Counted from the stretch's first letter, positions 25,148 to 34,651 are shown. The stretch: 64,000 nucleotides of DNA from Isoptericola halotolerans (GCF_003003075.1 NZ_PVTX01000007.1:1-64000); one strand, 5' to 3'. Numbers and translations: made by a program. Notes: generated from the sequence alone by a model not told the origin.

Positions 25148-25873
25148 TCAGCTGGGCCGCTGGCTCGGCTTGGGTGCGGGCCGCGGCGCCGACGTCGACT
25201 CGTCCTGCTCCGGAGCCGGGGCCTCGGCGGGCTGCTCGGCCGGTGCGGCCGCCTTCTCCTCCGAAGCGGCCTTGGCGCGAGCCTCGGCCTTGACCTCCGA
25301 CTTGGTCTTGCGCTGGGCGTCCACCGCGGCGGAGCGCTTGCGCTGCTCGCTCTTGGCGTCGGCCTTCTTCTTGACCGGTCCGAGGACCATGGTCATGTTG
25401 CGCCCGTCCTGCTTCGGCATGGACTCGACGAAGCCGAGCTCGGCCACGTCGTCCGCGAGCCGCTGCAGCAGCCGCACGCCCATCTCGGGGCGGGACTGCT
25501 CACGACCACGGAACATGATCATGACCTTGACCTTGTCGCCGGCCGACAGGAAGCGCTCGACGTGGCCCTTCTTGGTGGCGTAGTCGTGCGGGTCGATCTT
25601 GAGGCGGAACCGGATCTCCTTGAGGAGCGTGTTCGCCTGCTTGCGGCGCGCCTCGCGCGCCTTCATGTCCGACTCGTACTTGAACTTGCCGAAGTCCATG
25701 AGCTTGGCCACGGGCGGCCGGGCTTCCGGCGCCACCTCGACGAGGTCGAGGTCGGCGTCCTGCGCCAGCTTGAGGGCGACCCCTGTGGCGACCACGCCGA
25801 CCTGTTCCCCGCCCGGGCCGATGAGCCGGACCTCGGGGACGCGGATCCGGTCGTTGATGCGAGGCTCGCTGAT
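25148..25873 (-). CDS. infC: translation initiation factor IF-3, ATC start
   Basis: 241 residues. The protein begins (M)[25 protein letters not shown], the exact usual IF-3 N-terminus; the codon ahead of Ser is ATC at 25873-25871, placed 7 nt after AGGAG. No ATG, GTG or TTG fits. IF-3 genes elsewhere use rare AUU or similar starts so that IF-3 inhibits its own translation. The N-domain, linker and C-domain ([30 protein letters not shown]) are complete. A charged Ala/Glu/Lys/Pro-rich C-terminal tail of about 65 residues extends beyond the E. coli length, as in other actinobacteria. Confidence 0.95.
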   Translation of the reverse strand: MSEPRINDRIRVPEVRLIGPGGEQVGVVATGVALKLAQDADLDLVEVAPEARPPVAKLMDFGKFKYESDMKAREARRKQANTLLKEIRFRLKIDPHDYATKKGHVERFLSAGDKVKVMIMFRGREQSRPEMGVRLLQRLADDVAELGFVESMPKQDGRNMTMVLGPVKKKADAKSEQRKRSAAVDAQRKTKSEVKAEARAKAASEEKAAAPAEQPAEAPAPEQDESTSAPRPAPKPSQRPS

Positions 25874-26132
25874 GGTGATGCTCCTAGAAGTCGTCGTGAG
25901 ACCGCCAGGAACGAGGGAAGGCCCCCGACCTGAGCGAGCAGGTGGAGGCCATCGGTCCGGTGACATCGAGCGCGAACGCCGACGACCGGGGCAGGACGAC
26001 CTGAGTCGCCCGACCGGACCCGGCCCCTGTCGGCGCTGCCTCGCGGCGGGCGCTCGTCGGTGCTCGGGTGGGATGTTCTCCACTTGCTGCACCCGGCCGT
26101 CTAGCGGTCGGGTCGGTCAGCACACGAGACTA
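25874..26132 (-). promoter_or_regulatory. infC promoter and long leader
   Basis: A -10 candidate TAGTCT (26132-26127) lies about 250 nt ahead of infC; no -35 is convincing. No gene is supported in the leader. A hairpin at 25950-25920 (GGCCTCCACCTG, 6-nt loop, CAGGTCGGGGGCC) is followed on the minus strand by TTCCCTCGTTCC and ends about 46 nt before the ATC start. It could act as an attenuator or translation switch for IF-3, L35 or L20 control; this is inference from shape and place. Confidence 0.4.
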
Positions 26133-26199
26133 GCACGGGACACCGCCGCCCGGGCCAGCCCGGCGACACCCGCCGTGTCACGTTCATCACCCGACTATG

Positions 26200-26229
26200 T
26201 TGGAATCGTTCCAGAGAACGTCGTAGGCT
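26200..26229 (+). promoter_or_regulatory. fur promoter with TGGAA-n3-TTCCA operator
   Basis: TTGGAA (26200-26205), an 18-nt spacer and TAGGCT (26224-26229) form a promoter whose -10 is 6 nt before the ATG. TGGAATCGTTCCA at 26201-26213 is a perfect 5-3-5 inverted repeat covering the -35, well placed for self-repression by the Fur-type protein. Confidence 0.65.
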
Positions 26230-26235
26230 GCGGAC

Positions 26236-26679
26236 ATGGCCCACACCACCCCCGCCGTCACGGCGACCGCGGAGCACGAGCTCCTGCGTGGCGCCGGCCT
26301 GCGGGTGACCGGTGTCCGGCTCGCCGTCCTGCGTGCGCTGGACGGACACGAGCACTCGACGGCCGACGACGTCGTGCGTGCCGTGCGCGCGGACCTCGGC
26401 ACCGCGTCGGTGCAGGCCGTCTACGACTCCCTCAACGCCCTCTCCACGGCCGGGCTCCTGCGCCGGATGGAACCGGCGGGCCACCCCGCCCGGTACGAGC
26501 GCCGCGTCGGGGACAACCACCACCACATCGTGTGCCGCGGCTGCGGCCTCGTCGCCGACGTGGACTGCACCGTCGGTCACTCCCCCTGCCTGGCACCGAG
26601 CGACACCCACGGGTTCCGCGTCGACCTCGCCGAGGTGACCTTCTGGGGCACGTGCCCCCGGTGCGCCGAGCACCGTTGA
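26236..26679 (+). CDS. Fur-family peroxide/iron-type repressor
   Basis: 147 residues. Winged-helix N-domain ([34 protein letters not shown]) and dimerisation domain with two C-x-x-C zinc pairs, CRGC at 100-103 and CPRC at 140-143, plus the HHH metal-site run at 95-97. Just upstream of catalase, the arrangement of FurA-katG/CatR-catA systems in actinobacteria, so it is best called a peroxide-sensing catalase repressor rather than a general iron Fur. Starts 6 nt after a -10 with no Shine-Dalgarno. Confidence 0.9.
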   Translation: MAHTTPAVTATAEHELLRGAGLRVTGVRLAVLRALDGHEHSTADDVVRAVRADLGTASVQAVYDSLNALSTAGLLRRMEPAGHPARYERRVGDNHHHIVCRGCGLVADVDCTVGHSPCLAPSDTHGFRVDLAEVTFWGTCPRCAEHR

Positions 26680-26759
26680 CCGACCGCAGCCCCGACCTCT
26701 CCCGACCGTCATCCCGAGTTCCCCCGAGTTCCCCTGAAAGCCCTGAGAAAGGACGTCAT

Positions 26760-28211
26760 ATGACGACCCCGTACACGACGACGCAGACCGGCACGCCGGT
26801 CGCCAGCGACCAGTACTCGCTGACCGTCGGGTCCGACGGCCCCACCGTGCTGCACGACCGCTACCTGGTCGAGAAGCTCGCGTCGTTCAACCGCGAGCGC
26901 GTCCCGGAGCGCAACCCGCACGCCAAGGGTGGCGGCGCCTTCGGCGAGTTCGAGGTCACGGAGGACGTGTCGCGGTACACCAGCGCCGCCGTGTTCCAGC
27001 CGGGCGCCAAGGCCGAGACCCTCCTGCGGTTCTCGTCCGTCGCCGGTGAGCAGGGCTCGCCCGACACCTGGCGCGACGTGCGGGGCTTCGCCCTGCGCTT
27101 CTACACCACCGAGGGAAACCTTGACGTCGTGGGCAACAACACCCCGGTGTTCTTCCTGCGCGACGCGATGAAGTTCCCGGACTTCATCCACTCGCAGAAG
27201 CGGCTCGGCGCCTCCGGCCTGCGCAACGCCGACATGCAGTGGGACTTCTGGACCCGGTCGCCGGAGTCGGCGCACCAGGTCACCTACCTCATGGGCGACC
27301 GCGGCCTGTCGACGTCGTGGCGCCACCTCAACGGCTACGGCTCGCACACGTACCTGTGGGTCAACGCCGCAGGCGAGCGGTTCTGGGTCCAGTACCACTT
27401 CATCTCCCACCAGGGCGTGGAGAACATGTCCCCGGAGGACGCCCAGCGCATCGCCGGTGAGGACGCGGACTACTACCGCCGCGACCTGTACGAGGCGATC
27501 GAGCGCGGCGAGCACCCCTCGTGGGACGTCAAGGTCCAGGTCATGCCGTACGAGGACGCGAAGACCTACCGGTTCAACCCGTTCGACATGACGAAGGTCT
27601 GGCCGCACGCGGACTACCCGCTGATCAAGGTCGGCACGTTCACGCTGAACCGCAACCCGCGCAACTTCTTCGCGGAGATCGAGCAGGCCGCGTTCTCGCC
27701 GGGCAACCAGGTGCCGGGCACCGGCATCTCGCCCGACAAGATGCTCATGGCCCGCGTGTTCGCGTACAACGACGCGCACCGCCACCGCATCGGCGCGAAC
27801 TTCAACCAGCTGCCGGTGAACCAGCCGCACGCGGCCTCGGTGAGCACCTACATGCACGAAGGCCCGATGCAGTACCACTTCAACGGCCCCGAGCACCCCG
27901 TCTACACGCCGAACTCGTTCGGTGGCCCCGCGGCCGACCCGGCGCGGGGCACCGAGGCGACGTGGGAGTCGGACGGCGAGCTCATGCGTTCGGCGTACTC
28001 CCTGCACGCCGAGGACGACGACTTCGGCCAGGCCGGCACCCTGTACCGCGAGGTCTTCGACGACGCCGCCCGCGCGCGGTTCCTGGAGAACCTCACCGGT
28101 CAGGGGAAGTCGATCACCGTCGACGAGATCCGTGAGCGGTTCTTCCAGTACTGGACGAGCGTCGACGCGGAGCTGGGCGCCAAGCTCCGCACCGAGGTCG
28201 CCGCCGGCTGA
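26760..28211 (+). CDS. katA: monofunctional heme catalase
   Basis: 483 residues, clade 3 size; converts hydrogen peroxide to water and oxygen. Distal His 54 in [14 protein letters not shown], heme-contacting Asn in [13 protein letters not shown], and proximal Tyr 336 in [14 protein letters not shown] are present. The segment normally [21 protein letters not shown] reads [21 protein letters not shown], with several unusual substitutions near the heme pocket. ATG has an AAAGGA Shine-Dalgarno at 80 nt past fur; the two are probably one operon. The last codons form part of a 25-bp repeat. Confidence 0.95.
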   Translation: MTTPYTTTQTGTPVASDQYSLTVGSDGPTVLHDRYLVEKLASFNRERVPERNPHAKGGGAFGEFEVTEDVSRYTSAAVFQPGAKAETLLRFSSVAGEQGSPDTWRDVRGFALRFYTTEGNLDVVGNNTPVFFLRDAMKFPDFIHSQKRLGASGLRNADMQWDFWTRSPESAHQVTYLMGDRGLSTSWRHLNGYGSHTYLWVNAAGERFWVQYHFISHQGVENMSPEDAQRIAGEDADYYRRDLYEAIERGEHPSWDVKVQVMPYEDAKTYRFNPFDMTKVWPHADYPLIKVGTFTLNRNPRNFFAEIEQAAFSPGNQVPGTGISPDKMLMARVFAYNDAHRHRIGANFNQLPVNQPHAASVSTYMHEGPMQYHFNGPEHPVYTPNSFGGPAADPARGTEATWESDGELMRSAYSLHAEDDDFGQAGTLYREVFDDAARARFLENLTGQGKSITVDEIRERFFQYWTSVDAELGAKLRTEVAAG

Positions 28212-28315
28212 GCCGGAGCGCAGCAGAGGGTGGGGGCCGAGGGACGAGGCACCCGCCCGCCGCGCAGCGCAGGCTCGGCCGGCATCGACACCGCCGGCTG
28301 AGCCGGAGCGCAGCA
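28201..28315 (+). repeat. 25-bp direct repeat spanning the katA stop
   Basis: An identical 25-nt sequence occurs at 28201-28225 and 28291-28315 (90-bp period). Copy one encodes the final Ala-Gly and stop of catalase; copy two is intergenic and forms the right arm of a hairpin. This looks like a partial duplication of the gene end or a dispersed actinobacterial repeat unit. Confidence 0.7.
28272..28304 (+). terminator. catalase terminator hairpin
   Basis: GGCTCGGCCGGC (28272-28283) pairs 11 of 12 with GCCGGCTGAGCC (28293-28304) around a 9-nt loop. Flanking sequence extends the pairing imperfectly. There is no U-tract. Confidence 0.65.
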
Positions 28316-28382
28316 CCCGAGGCCGGGTCCGCCACGTGCGGGCCCGGCCTCGGGCCTCTCTCCGCCTTCCGAAGGTGCCAAG

Positions 28383-28754
28383 ATGGACCCCATGAGCCAC
28401 ACCCCCGAAACCGGTGCCACCCCGGACGCCGGCACGGCGACGCGCGACATCGCCGACGTCGCCGCCGTCGAGGTCATCACCACCGCCGCCGTCCATCTCA
28501 TGAGTGCCGCCGCCGTCAAGTGCGGTCTCGCCGAGGAGGACCCGGCCGAGCACCTCGACCTCGACGAGGCGCGCAAGCTCATCACGGCGCTGGCCGCACT
28601 GGTGACGGCGTCGGCACCGGACATCGGCAACCAGCACGCCCGGTCCCTGCGCGACGGCCTGCGGTCCCTCCAGCTCGCCTTCCGCGAGGCCTCCGTCGTC
28701 CCGGACGAGCCGGGCGAGGGCCCGGGCGAGAAGTTCACGGGCTCCGTCGTCTGA
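28383..28754 (+). CDS. DUF1844 domain protein
   Basis: 123 residues. The core VAAVEVITTAAVHLMSAAAVKCGL...LDLDEARKLITALAALVTA matches DUF1844, a small helical family common in actinobacteria and often encoded near infC-rplT, as here. Function unknown; cytoplasmic, acidic. An ATG at 28392 is an alternative start, but the first ATG has GAAGG at 7 nt. One nucleotide separates it from the next gene. Confidence 0.8.
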   Translation: MDPMSHTPETGATPDAGTATRDIADVAAVEVITTAAVHLMSAAAVKCGLAEEDPAEHLDLDEARKLITALAALVTASAPDIGNQHARSLRDGLRSLQLAFREASVVPDEPGEGPGEKFTGSVV

Positions 28755-28755
28755 C

Positions 28756-29364
28756 ATGTCGCAGCCCTCGGGTCCGTGGGAGCCGACGACGGCGCCGGCC
28801 GCCGCGGGCGTCCCCGCACCGGACGAGCCTGCGCCGGCGGATCCACCGCGCCGGCGAGGGCGGGCTGCCCGGGTCGCCGCCGTGGTCCTCGCGGTGCTCC
28901 TCGTCGGTGCGCTCGTCGCGGCCGGCTACCTGTGGCGGACGACCGCGGCCTGGGAGGACCACGCCGCGCAGTGGGAGTCCGAGGCTCGCGGATACGCCGA
29001 GGAGGTGGCTGCGCTGCAGGCGGAGCTGGACGGCGTCACCGCCGAGCTGGTGGCGGCGCGTGAACAGCTCGACACGGCGACGGCCCGGATCACCGACCTG
29101 GCGGACGAGAAGGCGCAGCTCGGCGACGAGAACGTCGCGAGCCAGCAGTACCTCGACTACCAGCGGCGCGTGAGCGAGGCGGCCGGTGTGGTCGCCACTG
29201 CGCTGGGGCAGTGCACCGCTGCGCAGTCCCAGCTCATCGGTTACCTGGAGGACCGCGACGCCTACGACCCGGCCGACCTGGACCGGTTCGCCGCGGACGT
29301 CGAGGCCCTGTGCGACGAGGCCAACGACGCCAACGCCCAGCTGCAGCAGGAGCTCGCGCGGTGA
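28756..29364 (+). CDS. single-pass membrane coiled-coil protein
   Basis: 202 residues, not recognised as a named family. A Pro/Ala-rich cytoplasmic N-terminus (1-38) with a basic stop (PPRRRGRAAR), one transmembrane helix (VAAVVLAVLLVGALVAAGYLW, about 39-60), then an extracytoplasmic helical region with heptad-like EEVAALQAELDGVTAELVAAREQLDTATARITDLADE. Two cysteines in the outer domain (QCTAAQ, LCDEAN) could form a disulfide. Its stop overlaps the protease GTG, so the two are coproduced and may work together at the membrane. Confidence 0.75.
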   Translation: MSQPSGPWEPTTAPAAAGVPAPDEPAPADPPRRRGRAARVAAVVLAVLLVGALVAAGYLWRTTAAWEDHAAQWESEARGYAEEVAALQAELDGVTAELVAAREQLDTATARITDLADEKAQLGDENVASQQYLDYQRRVSEAAGVVATALGQCTAAQSQLIGYLEDRDAYDPADLDRFAADVEALCDEANDANAQLQQELAR

Positions 29365-30110
29365 GGGCCCCCACGCGCGACCCCCGGCGACCGAGCGGCC
29401 TCCTCGCCGTCCTGGTGACGACGTTCGTGGCCACGTCCTGCGCGGCGGTGCCCGAGCTGCCGCCGCCGGTGCCCCAGGACGTCGTCCCCTCGGTCGCCCC
29501 GCCGACGCTGTCGGCCGCAGGGTCCGACCAGCTCTCCCCCGACGGGTTCGACGCCGTCCAGCGCATGGCCGTGCGGATCCGGAACGTCGGCTGCGCCAGC
29601 CTGTCGACCGGGTCGGGGTTCGCCGTCGACGAGCACACGCTCATCACCAACCGCCACGTCGTCGCGGACTCCGAGTCCTTGCAGGTGAGCACCTACGACG
29701 GCCGCGACCTGGACGTGTCGGCGGCGAGCACGGCCGCGCTGGCCGACCTCGCCGTCGTGCGGACCGAGGACCCGCTGCCGTCCTTCCCGCAGATCGCCGA
29801 CGACGACCCCGAGGAGGGCGACGACGTGACGGTCGTGGGTTACCCGGCGGGCGGGCGCCTGACCGTGACGGCCGGCCGGGTGATCGGCACGACGCGCGAC
29901 CCCCTGCACGAGAACCTCGGCGAGGTGCTGGTCACCGACGCGCCCGTCGAGCCCGGGTCGTCCGGCTCGGCGGCGCTGGACGACGACGGCGACGTCATCG
30001 GCGTCGTCTACGCCAAGACCACGGACGGCCGGTCGCTGCTGGTCCCGCAGTCGACCTTGCGCGAGATGCTCGACGACACCTCGGCCTTCACCGAGCTCAC
30101 GCCCTGCTGA
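29361..30110 (+). CDS. secreted trypsin-like serine protease
   Basis: 249 residues. N-terminal secretion signal (SGLLAVLVTTFVATSC) ending in a weak lipobox ATSC, so it may be a lipoprotein anchored at Cys 27. Chymotrypsin-fold protease with catalytic triad His 99 (LITNRHVVAD), Asp 129 (ADLAVVRT) and Ser 201 (EPGSSGSAAL), similar to bacterial trypsin/HtrA-type domains; no PDZ domain follows. GTG start overlaps the coiled-coil gene (GTGA). Ends 9 nt from the convergent sseB stop with no terminator between. Confidence 0.85.
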   Translation: MRAPTRDPRRPSGLLAVLVTTFVATSCAAVPELPPPVPQDVVPSVAPPTLSAAGSDQLSPDGFDAVQRMAVRIRNVGCASLSTGSGFAVDEHTLITNRHVVADSESLQVSTYDGRDLDVSAASTAALADLAVVRTEDPLPSFPQIADDDPEEGDDVTVVGYPAGGRLTVTAGRVIGTTRDPLHENLGEVLVTDAPVEPGSSGSAALDDDGDVIGVVYAKTTDGRSLLVPQSTLREMLDDTSAFTELTPC

Positions 30111-30119
30111 GGACCGGCG

Positions 30120-30857
30120 TCAGCGCGCCGCGGCGATGCGCAGCTCGAGGGAGTCCACCCGGTCCGCCACCACCTTCGCTGCAGCCAACCGGGCGTTCAC
30201 CTGGCCGAGCACCGTGTCGAGGCCGGCACGGTCCAGGCCCGGATCGAGCGCCAGGACGACGGCGACCTCGGCCGTGCGGCCCGGCTCGGCGGACGCGCGC
30301 ACGACGTGCTGGACGGGCGCGGCCGCGTCGCCGACGGCGCGAGCCACCTCGGCGTCGACCACCATGCCGTCGGCCGTCGGCACGAGGGCGGGCCGCCACT
30401 CGACGCCCTGGGCCAGCGCCCAGACAGCGGGCCGGGGCACGAGCGCGGTCACGGGGCCCGCCGGGTCGACGACCAGCAGGGACCACTTCTCGTTGACGGC
30501 GGACAGCGCCGCGCGTGCTGCCTCGACCGGGACGGGGCGCGCGTCGGGACGCCAGGCCTGCATCGACGCCACGGAGGTGAAGACGGGCAGCGCCCGGCGT
30601 CCGTCGGGCGACTCGAGCGCCACGACGCCCGACGAGGCTTCCTTGTCCACCGTGTGCTCGACGCCGTCGTGCTCGACCGTCCCGGTCGCCTCCAGCTCGG
30701 CGAGCACCGGCACGAGGACCCGGGTCTCCGCGAGCCGAGCCACGACGTCGCGCAACGGGGTGGTGCCGGCGCGCAGGCCCTCGAGCCGGCGCACGAGCTC
30801 GGCGTCGGCCGAGCCGTCGTCACCGGCAAACTGGCTGGTCGGCTGGATGGACCTCAT
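30120..30857 (-). CDS. SseB family protein
   Basis: 245 residues. N-terminal SseB domain ([13 protein letters not shown]...[46 protein letters not shown]) and a C-terminal extension of the SseB_C type. The E. coli namesake affects serine sensitivity; the biochemical function is unknown. ATG overlaps the hisA stop (ATGA), making it the last gene of the his operon, an association commonly seen in actinobacteria. Confidence 0.82.
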   Translation of the reverse strand: MRSIQPTSQFAGDDGSADAELVRRLEGLRAGTTPLRDVVARLAETRVLVPVLAELEATGTVEHDGVEHTVDKEASSGVVALESPDGRRALPVFTSVASMQAWRPDARPVPVEAARAALSAVNEKWSLLVVDPAGPVTALVPRPAVWALAQGVEWRPALVPTADGMVVDAEVARAVGDAAAPVQHVVRASAEPGRTAEVAVVLALDPGLDRAGLDTVLGQVNARLAAAKVVADRVDSLELRIAAAR

Positions 30858-31585
30858 GGGCGCCCCGCGACGTCGAGCGCCTCGGGGAGCGTGAACGCGC
30901 CCGCGTAGAGCGCCTTGCCCACGACGGCACCCTCGACGCCGTCACCGGTCAGGGCACGCAGCGCCGCCAGGTCGTCCAGCGAGGAGATGCCACCGGAGGC
31001 CACGACCTTGGCCGAGGTCCTGGCGGCGACGTCGCGCAGCAGCTGGACGTTCGGGCCCCGGAGCGTGCCGTCCTTGGTGACGTCGGTGACCACGTACCTG
31101 GCGCAGCCGGCGTCGTCGAGACGTGCCAGGACCTCCCAGAGGTCCCCGCCGTCCTGCGTCCATCCGCGGGCGGCGAGCGTGGTGCCGCGCACGTCCAGGC
31201 CGACGGCGACCTTGTCCCCGTGCTCGGCGATCACCCGCGCGGTCCACTCGGGGTCCTCGAGGGCGGCGGTACCGATGTTGACACGGCGGGCGCCGGTGGA
31301 GAGGGCGCGCTCCAGCGACGCGTCGTCCCGGATGCCGCCGGAGAGCTCGACCTGCACGTCGACCTCCGCCACGACGCTCGCCAGCAGCTCCGCGTTGGAG
31401 CCGCGGCCGAAGGCGGCGTCGAGGTCCACCAGATGGATCCACTCCGCGCCGCCCGTCTGCCAGTCGAGCGCAGCGGCGCGGGGGTCGCCGTAGGAGGTCT
31501 CCGAGCCGGCCTCCCCCTGGACGAGGCGGACGGCCTGGCCGTCGGCGACGTCGACGGCGGGCAGCAGGACGAGGCGTTCGGTCAT
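30854..31585 (-). CDS. priA: phosphoribosyl isomerase (HisA/PriA)
   Basis: 243 residues, TIM barrel. Isomerises ProFAR in histidine synthesis and, in actinobacteria, usually also phosphoribosylanthranilate for tryptophan. [29 protein letters not shown] and [15 protein letters not shown] hold the catalytic Asp pair; [12 protein letters not shown] and [18 protein letters not shown] match PriA rather than enteric HisA. The dual role is inferred from family; absence of trpF elsewhere in the genome could not be tested. Confidence 0.93.
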   Translation of the reverse strand: MTERLVLLPAVDVADGQAVRLVQGEAGSETSYGDPRAAALDWQTGGAEWIHLVDLDAAFGRGSNAELLASVVAEVDVQVELSGGIRDDASLERALSTGARRVNIGTAALEDPEWTARVIAEHGDKVAVGLDVRGTTLAARGWTQDGGDLWEVLARLDDAGCARYVVTDVTKDGTLRGPNVQLLRDVAARTSAKVVASGGISSLDDLAALRALTGDGVEGAVVGKALYAGAFTLPEALDVAGRP

Positions 31586-31628
31586 GCGTGAGTACTCCAG
31601 TCGTGGGGGATGGCGGGGCGACGGCGGC

Positions 31629-32369
31629 TCAGAGCGACCGCACCCAGTTCTCGAGGAGGGTGGCACCGGCGTCGCCGGACTTCTCGGGGTGGAACTGCGT
31701 CGCGGACAGCGGGCCGTCCTCGACCGCGGCGACGAACCGCGCGGCCGCTCCGGCGGGGCCGTGGGACGACCAGGTGACACGCGGCGGCGTGTACCGCGGG
31801 TCGGCGGAGTCGTCGTGCCCCTGCGTGAACTCCTGGGCCGCGTACGAGTGCACGAAGTAGAAGCGCTCCTGCTCCACCCCGGCGAACAGCGTCGACCCGG
31901 TCGCCGCCTCGACGCCGGACCAGCCCATGTGCGGCACGACGGGCGCCTCGAGCCGGTCGACGACGCCGCGCCACTCCCCCAGGCCGTCCGCCCGGACGCC
32001 GTGCTCGACGCCGGCGTCGAACATCACCTGCATGCCGACGCAGACGCCCAGCACGGGCCGACCTCCGGCGAGCCGGCGGTCGACGACCTGGTCGCCGCGG
32101 ACCGCCCGGAGGCCCTCCATGCAGGCGGCGAACGCGCCGACACCCGGTACCACGAGACCGTCCGCCTCGGTCGCGGCGTGCCGGTCGGCCGTGAGCTCGA
32201 CGTCGGCCCCGACGCGCTCGAGCGCTCGCACGGCTGACCGGACGTTGCCGAAGCCGTAGTCGAGGACCACCACGCGGGGCCGGGCCGCGGGGCCGCCGGG
32301 AGCCACGGGCCGGGCGTTGAGCTCCGCGGCGGCGCCGTCGTCGGGCAGCAGGCCGGGTGCGGGGGTCAT
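31629..32369 (-). CDS. hisH: imidazole glycerol phosphate synthase glutaminase subunit
   Basis: 246 residues. Class I glutamine amidotransferase giving ammonia to His[19 protein letters not shown]-terminus; nucleophile Cys in [13 protein letters not shown]; catalytic His and Glu in TQFHPEKSG. An N-terminal extension of about 30 residues precedes the usual start, so a later start is possible, but the ATG chosen overlaps the upstream gene as ATGA. hisF is not in this window. Confidence 0.93.
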   Translation of the reverse strand: MTPAPGLLPDDGAAAELNARPVAPGGPAARPRVVVLDYGFGNVRSAVRALERVGADVELTADRHAATEADGLVVPGVGAFAACMEGLRAVRGDQVVDRRLAGGRPVLGVCVGMQVMFDAGVEHGVRADGLGEWRGVVDRLEAPVVPHMGWSGVEAATGSTLFAGVEQERFYFVHSYAAQEFTQGHDDSADPRYTPPRVTWSSHGPAGAAARFVAAVEDGPLSATQFHPEKSGDAGATLLENWVRSL

Positions 32370-32911
32370 CGCTTCTTCTTCCGTCCCTTGCGTGCCACCT
32401 GCGACAGCATCCGCACGGCCTTGAGCCGGCTGATGCCCGACGACGACACGACACCGGGCAGGTCGGCGAGCGTGAGGTGCCCGGTCAGGAGGTCCTCGAG
32501 GGCGTCGGGGGCACCGCCGAGCACGAGACCGGGCGGCAGCTCGCCGTCGTCCGCCCCGTCGGTGTAGCGCACGCAGGTGAGCTGCTCGCCGTGGCGGGTG
32601 ACGAGGACGAGCGGGACGCCCGCCACGAGCTGGGAGACGGCGGTGGCAGCGCGGTTCGGCAGGTCGCCCGAGGTGTCGCGCAGCACGCCGAGCGCACCGA
32701 CGGGCGTCGGGACGACGTCGACGTCGAGGCCGGCCAGCACGCACGCGGCCGCGAGCGGCTCGGCCTCGGCGACCTGGGTGATCAGCACGGCGAGCTCGGG
32801 GTCCTGCCGTGCGTCCGTGAGGCTCGACAGGTCGTCGGGGATCTCGATGTCACCGAGGACGTCGGGCAGGTCCTCGTGCCCGGGCTGGTCAGGGGTCGAG
32901 GGACTGGGCAC
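32366..32911 (-). CDS. uncharacterised protein of the his operon
   Basis: 181 residues, no recognised domain. Acidic N-terminal half ([23 protein letters not shown]) and a very basic tail ([14 protein letters not shown]). Middle [25 protein letters not shown] looks like a small alpha/beta fold. It is translated between hisB (1-nt gap) and hisH (ATGA overlap), so its amount must track histidine enzymes. I recall a gene of this kind between hisB and hisH in related Micrococcales. Possible roles in PRPP or imidazole-phosphate handling are guesses. Confidence 0.8.
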   Translation of the reverse strand: MPSPSTPDQPGHEDLPDVLGDIEIPDDLSSLTDARQDPELAVLITQVAEAEPLAAACVLAGLDVDVVPTPVGALGVLRDTSGDLPNRAATAVSQLVAGVPLVLVTRHGEQLTCVRYTDGADDGELPPGLVLGGAPDALEDLLTGHLTLADLPGVVSSSGISRLKAVRMLSQVARKGRKKKR

Positions 32912-32912
32912 C

Positions 32913-33515
32913 CTACAGCGCTCCCTTGGTCGACGGGATGCCCTCGACGCGCGCGTCGCGGGCGACGGCGGCCCGCAGCGCGCGGGCGAGGGCCTTGAAC
33001 TGGGCCTCCACGATGTGGTGCGGGTCCCGGCCGGCCAGGACCCGCACGTGGAGGCAGATGTCGGCGTGGTGGGCGATCGACTCCAGGACGTGCCGGGTCA
33101 GCGACCCGGTGAAATGGCCGCCGATGAGGTGGTACTCCTGCCCGGCCGGCTCGCCGGAGTGCACGAGGTACGGCCGTCCCGACACGTCGACGACCGCCTG
33201 GGCGAGCGCCTCGTCGAGCGGGACGAGCGCGTCGCCGAACCGCGCGATGCCCGACTTGTCGCCGAGCGCCGCCTTGAGCGCCTCGCCGAGCACGATCGCG
33301 GTGTCCTCGACCGTGTGGTGGGCGTCGATGTGCGTGTCACCGGTCGCCCGGACGGTCAGGTCGACGAGGGAGTGCTTGCCCAGGGCGGTGAGCATGTGGT
33401 CGTAGAACGGCACGGTCGTGGAGATGTCGGTGCGCCCGGTGCCGTCGAGGTTCAGCTCGACGACGACGCTCGACTCGCTCGTGGTGCGCTCCACGCGCGC
33501 GGTGCGGTCTGCCAT
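32913..33515 (-). CDS. hisB: imidazoleglycerol-phosphate dehydratase
   Basis: 200 residues; dehydrates IGP to imidazole acetol phosphate. The family sequence is intact: [44 protein letters not shown] and [16 protein letters not shown], holding the metal-binding His/Glu set. Monofunctional, with no histidinol-phosphatase fusion. ATG overlaps the hisC stop (TGATG). Confidence 0.97.
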   Translation of the reverse strand: MADRTARVERTTSESSVVVELNLDGTGRTDISTTVPFYDHMLTALGKHSLVDLTVRATGDTHIDAHHTVEDTAIVLGEALKAALGDKSGIARFGDALVPLDEALAQAVVDVSGRPYLVHSGEPAGQEYHLIGGHFTGSLTRHVLESIAHHADICLHVRVLAGRDPHHIVEAQFKALARALRAAVARDARVEGIPSTKGAL

Positions 33516-34645
33516 CACTGCTCCTTCTCGCCGATCACGGCGGTCAACGCGTCCTTGAACGCCTGGGTCTCGCCGGGCGTTCCCACCGACACCCGCAGCC
33601 ATCCGTCGGGCCCCGTCTCACGGATGAGCACGCCGCGGTCGAGCAGTCCCTGCCACACGGCGTGCCGGTCGTCGAGCACGCCGAACAGGACGAAGTTCGC
33701 GTCGCTCTCGGCCACCTGCAGGGGCCGGCCGCCGACGTGCTGCTGGCGCAACCATGCCACGAGCTCGTCGCGTCCCGCACGCAGGTCCGCCACCTGGGCG
33801 AGCAGCGACTCGCGGTGCTCGAGGGCCGCCCGGGCCGCGGCCTGCGTGACGGCGGACAGGTGGTACGGCAGCCGGACGACCCGGAGCGCGTCCACGAGCG
33901 CCGACGACGCCGCCAGGTAGCCGAGCCGCAGCCCCGCGGCCGCGAAGGCCTTGGACATGGTGCGCGTCACGGCCAGGTGCGGGTACCGGTCGAGGAGCGC
34001 GAGCGCCGAGGGCGTGCCTTCACGCCGGAACTCGGCGTAGGCCTCGTCGACCACGACGACGGCGGGCACCCGCGTCGCGGCGTCGAGCACCGCCTCGATC
34101 GTCCCGGGGTCCAGCGCGGTGCCGGTCGGGTTGTTGGGGCTGGCGAGCAGCACGACCGACGGCTGCTCGGCCTCGATGAGCGCGACCGCCGCGTCGGGGT
34201 CGATGGTGAAGTCCTCGGCCCGGCGACCGGTCACCCACCGGGTGTGCGTGTCCCGCGCGTACTCGGGGTACATCGAGTACGTCGGGGCGAACGACACCGC
34301 GGTCCGGCCCGGGCCGCCGAAGGCCTGCAGGAGGTGCAGCATGATCTCGTTCGACCCGTTGGCGGCCCACACCTGCGTGGGGTCGAGCCGGACGCCCGAC
34401 TCCACGGCCAGGTAGTCCGCGAGGTCGGCCCGCAGGTCCGCGAAGTCACGGTCCGGGTAGCGGTTCAGGGTGTGCGCCGCCTGCGCGACCCGCTCGGCGA
34501 CGGTCGCCACGACCTCGTCGGAGGGCGGGTAGGGGTTCTCGTTGACGTTGAGCCGCACGGGCACGTCGAGCTGCGGTGCGCCGTAGGGCACCTCGTCGGC
34601 GAGCTCGGGGCGCAGCGGCAGTGCCGGAGCGTCGGGGGTGGTCAC
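33515..34645 (-). CDS. hisC: histidinol-phosphate aminotransferase
   Basis: 376 residues; fold-type I PLP aminotransferase. [61 protein letters not shown] and the PLP lysine in [19 protein letters not shown] are all present. GTG start 6 nt after TAGACT and no Shine-Dalgarno, fitting a leaderless mRNA that begins the hisC-B-x-H-A-sseB unit. In most actinobacteria hisD directly precedes hisC; here it lies 6.8 kb upstream. Confidence 0.96.
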   Translation of the reverse strand: MTTPDAPALPLRPELADEVPYGAPQLDVPVRLNVNENPYPPSDEVVATVAERVAQAAHTLNRYPDRDFADLRADLADYLAVESGVRLDPTQVWAANGSNEIMLHLLQAFGGPGRTAVSFAPTYSMYPEYARDTHTRWVTGRRAEDFTIDPDAAVALIEAEQPSVVLLASPNNPTGTALDPGTIEAVLDAATRVPAVVVVDEAYAEFRREGTPSALALLDRYPHLAVTRTMSKAFAAAGLRLGYLAASSALVDALRVVRLPYHLSAVTQAAARAALEHRESLLAQVADLRAGRDELVAWLRQQHVGGRPLQVAESDANFVLFGVLDDRHAVWQGLLDRGVLIRETGPDGWLRVSVGTPGETQAFKDALTAVIGEKEQ

Positions 34646-34651
34646 CGCCCC

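Noticed and set aside
26709-28757. 682-codon minus-strand frame opposite katA
   Set aside because: Typical antisense shadow in high-GC DNA; catalase on the other strand is certain.
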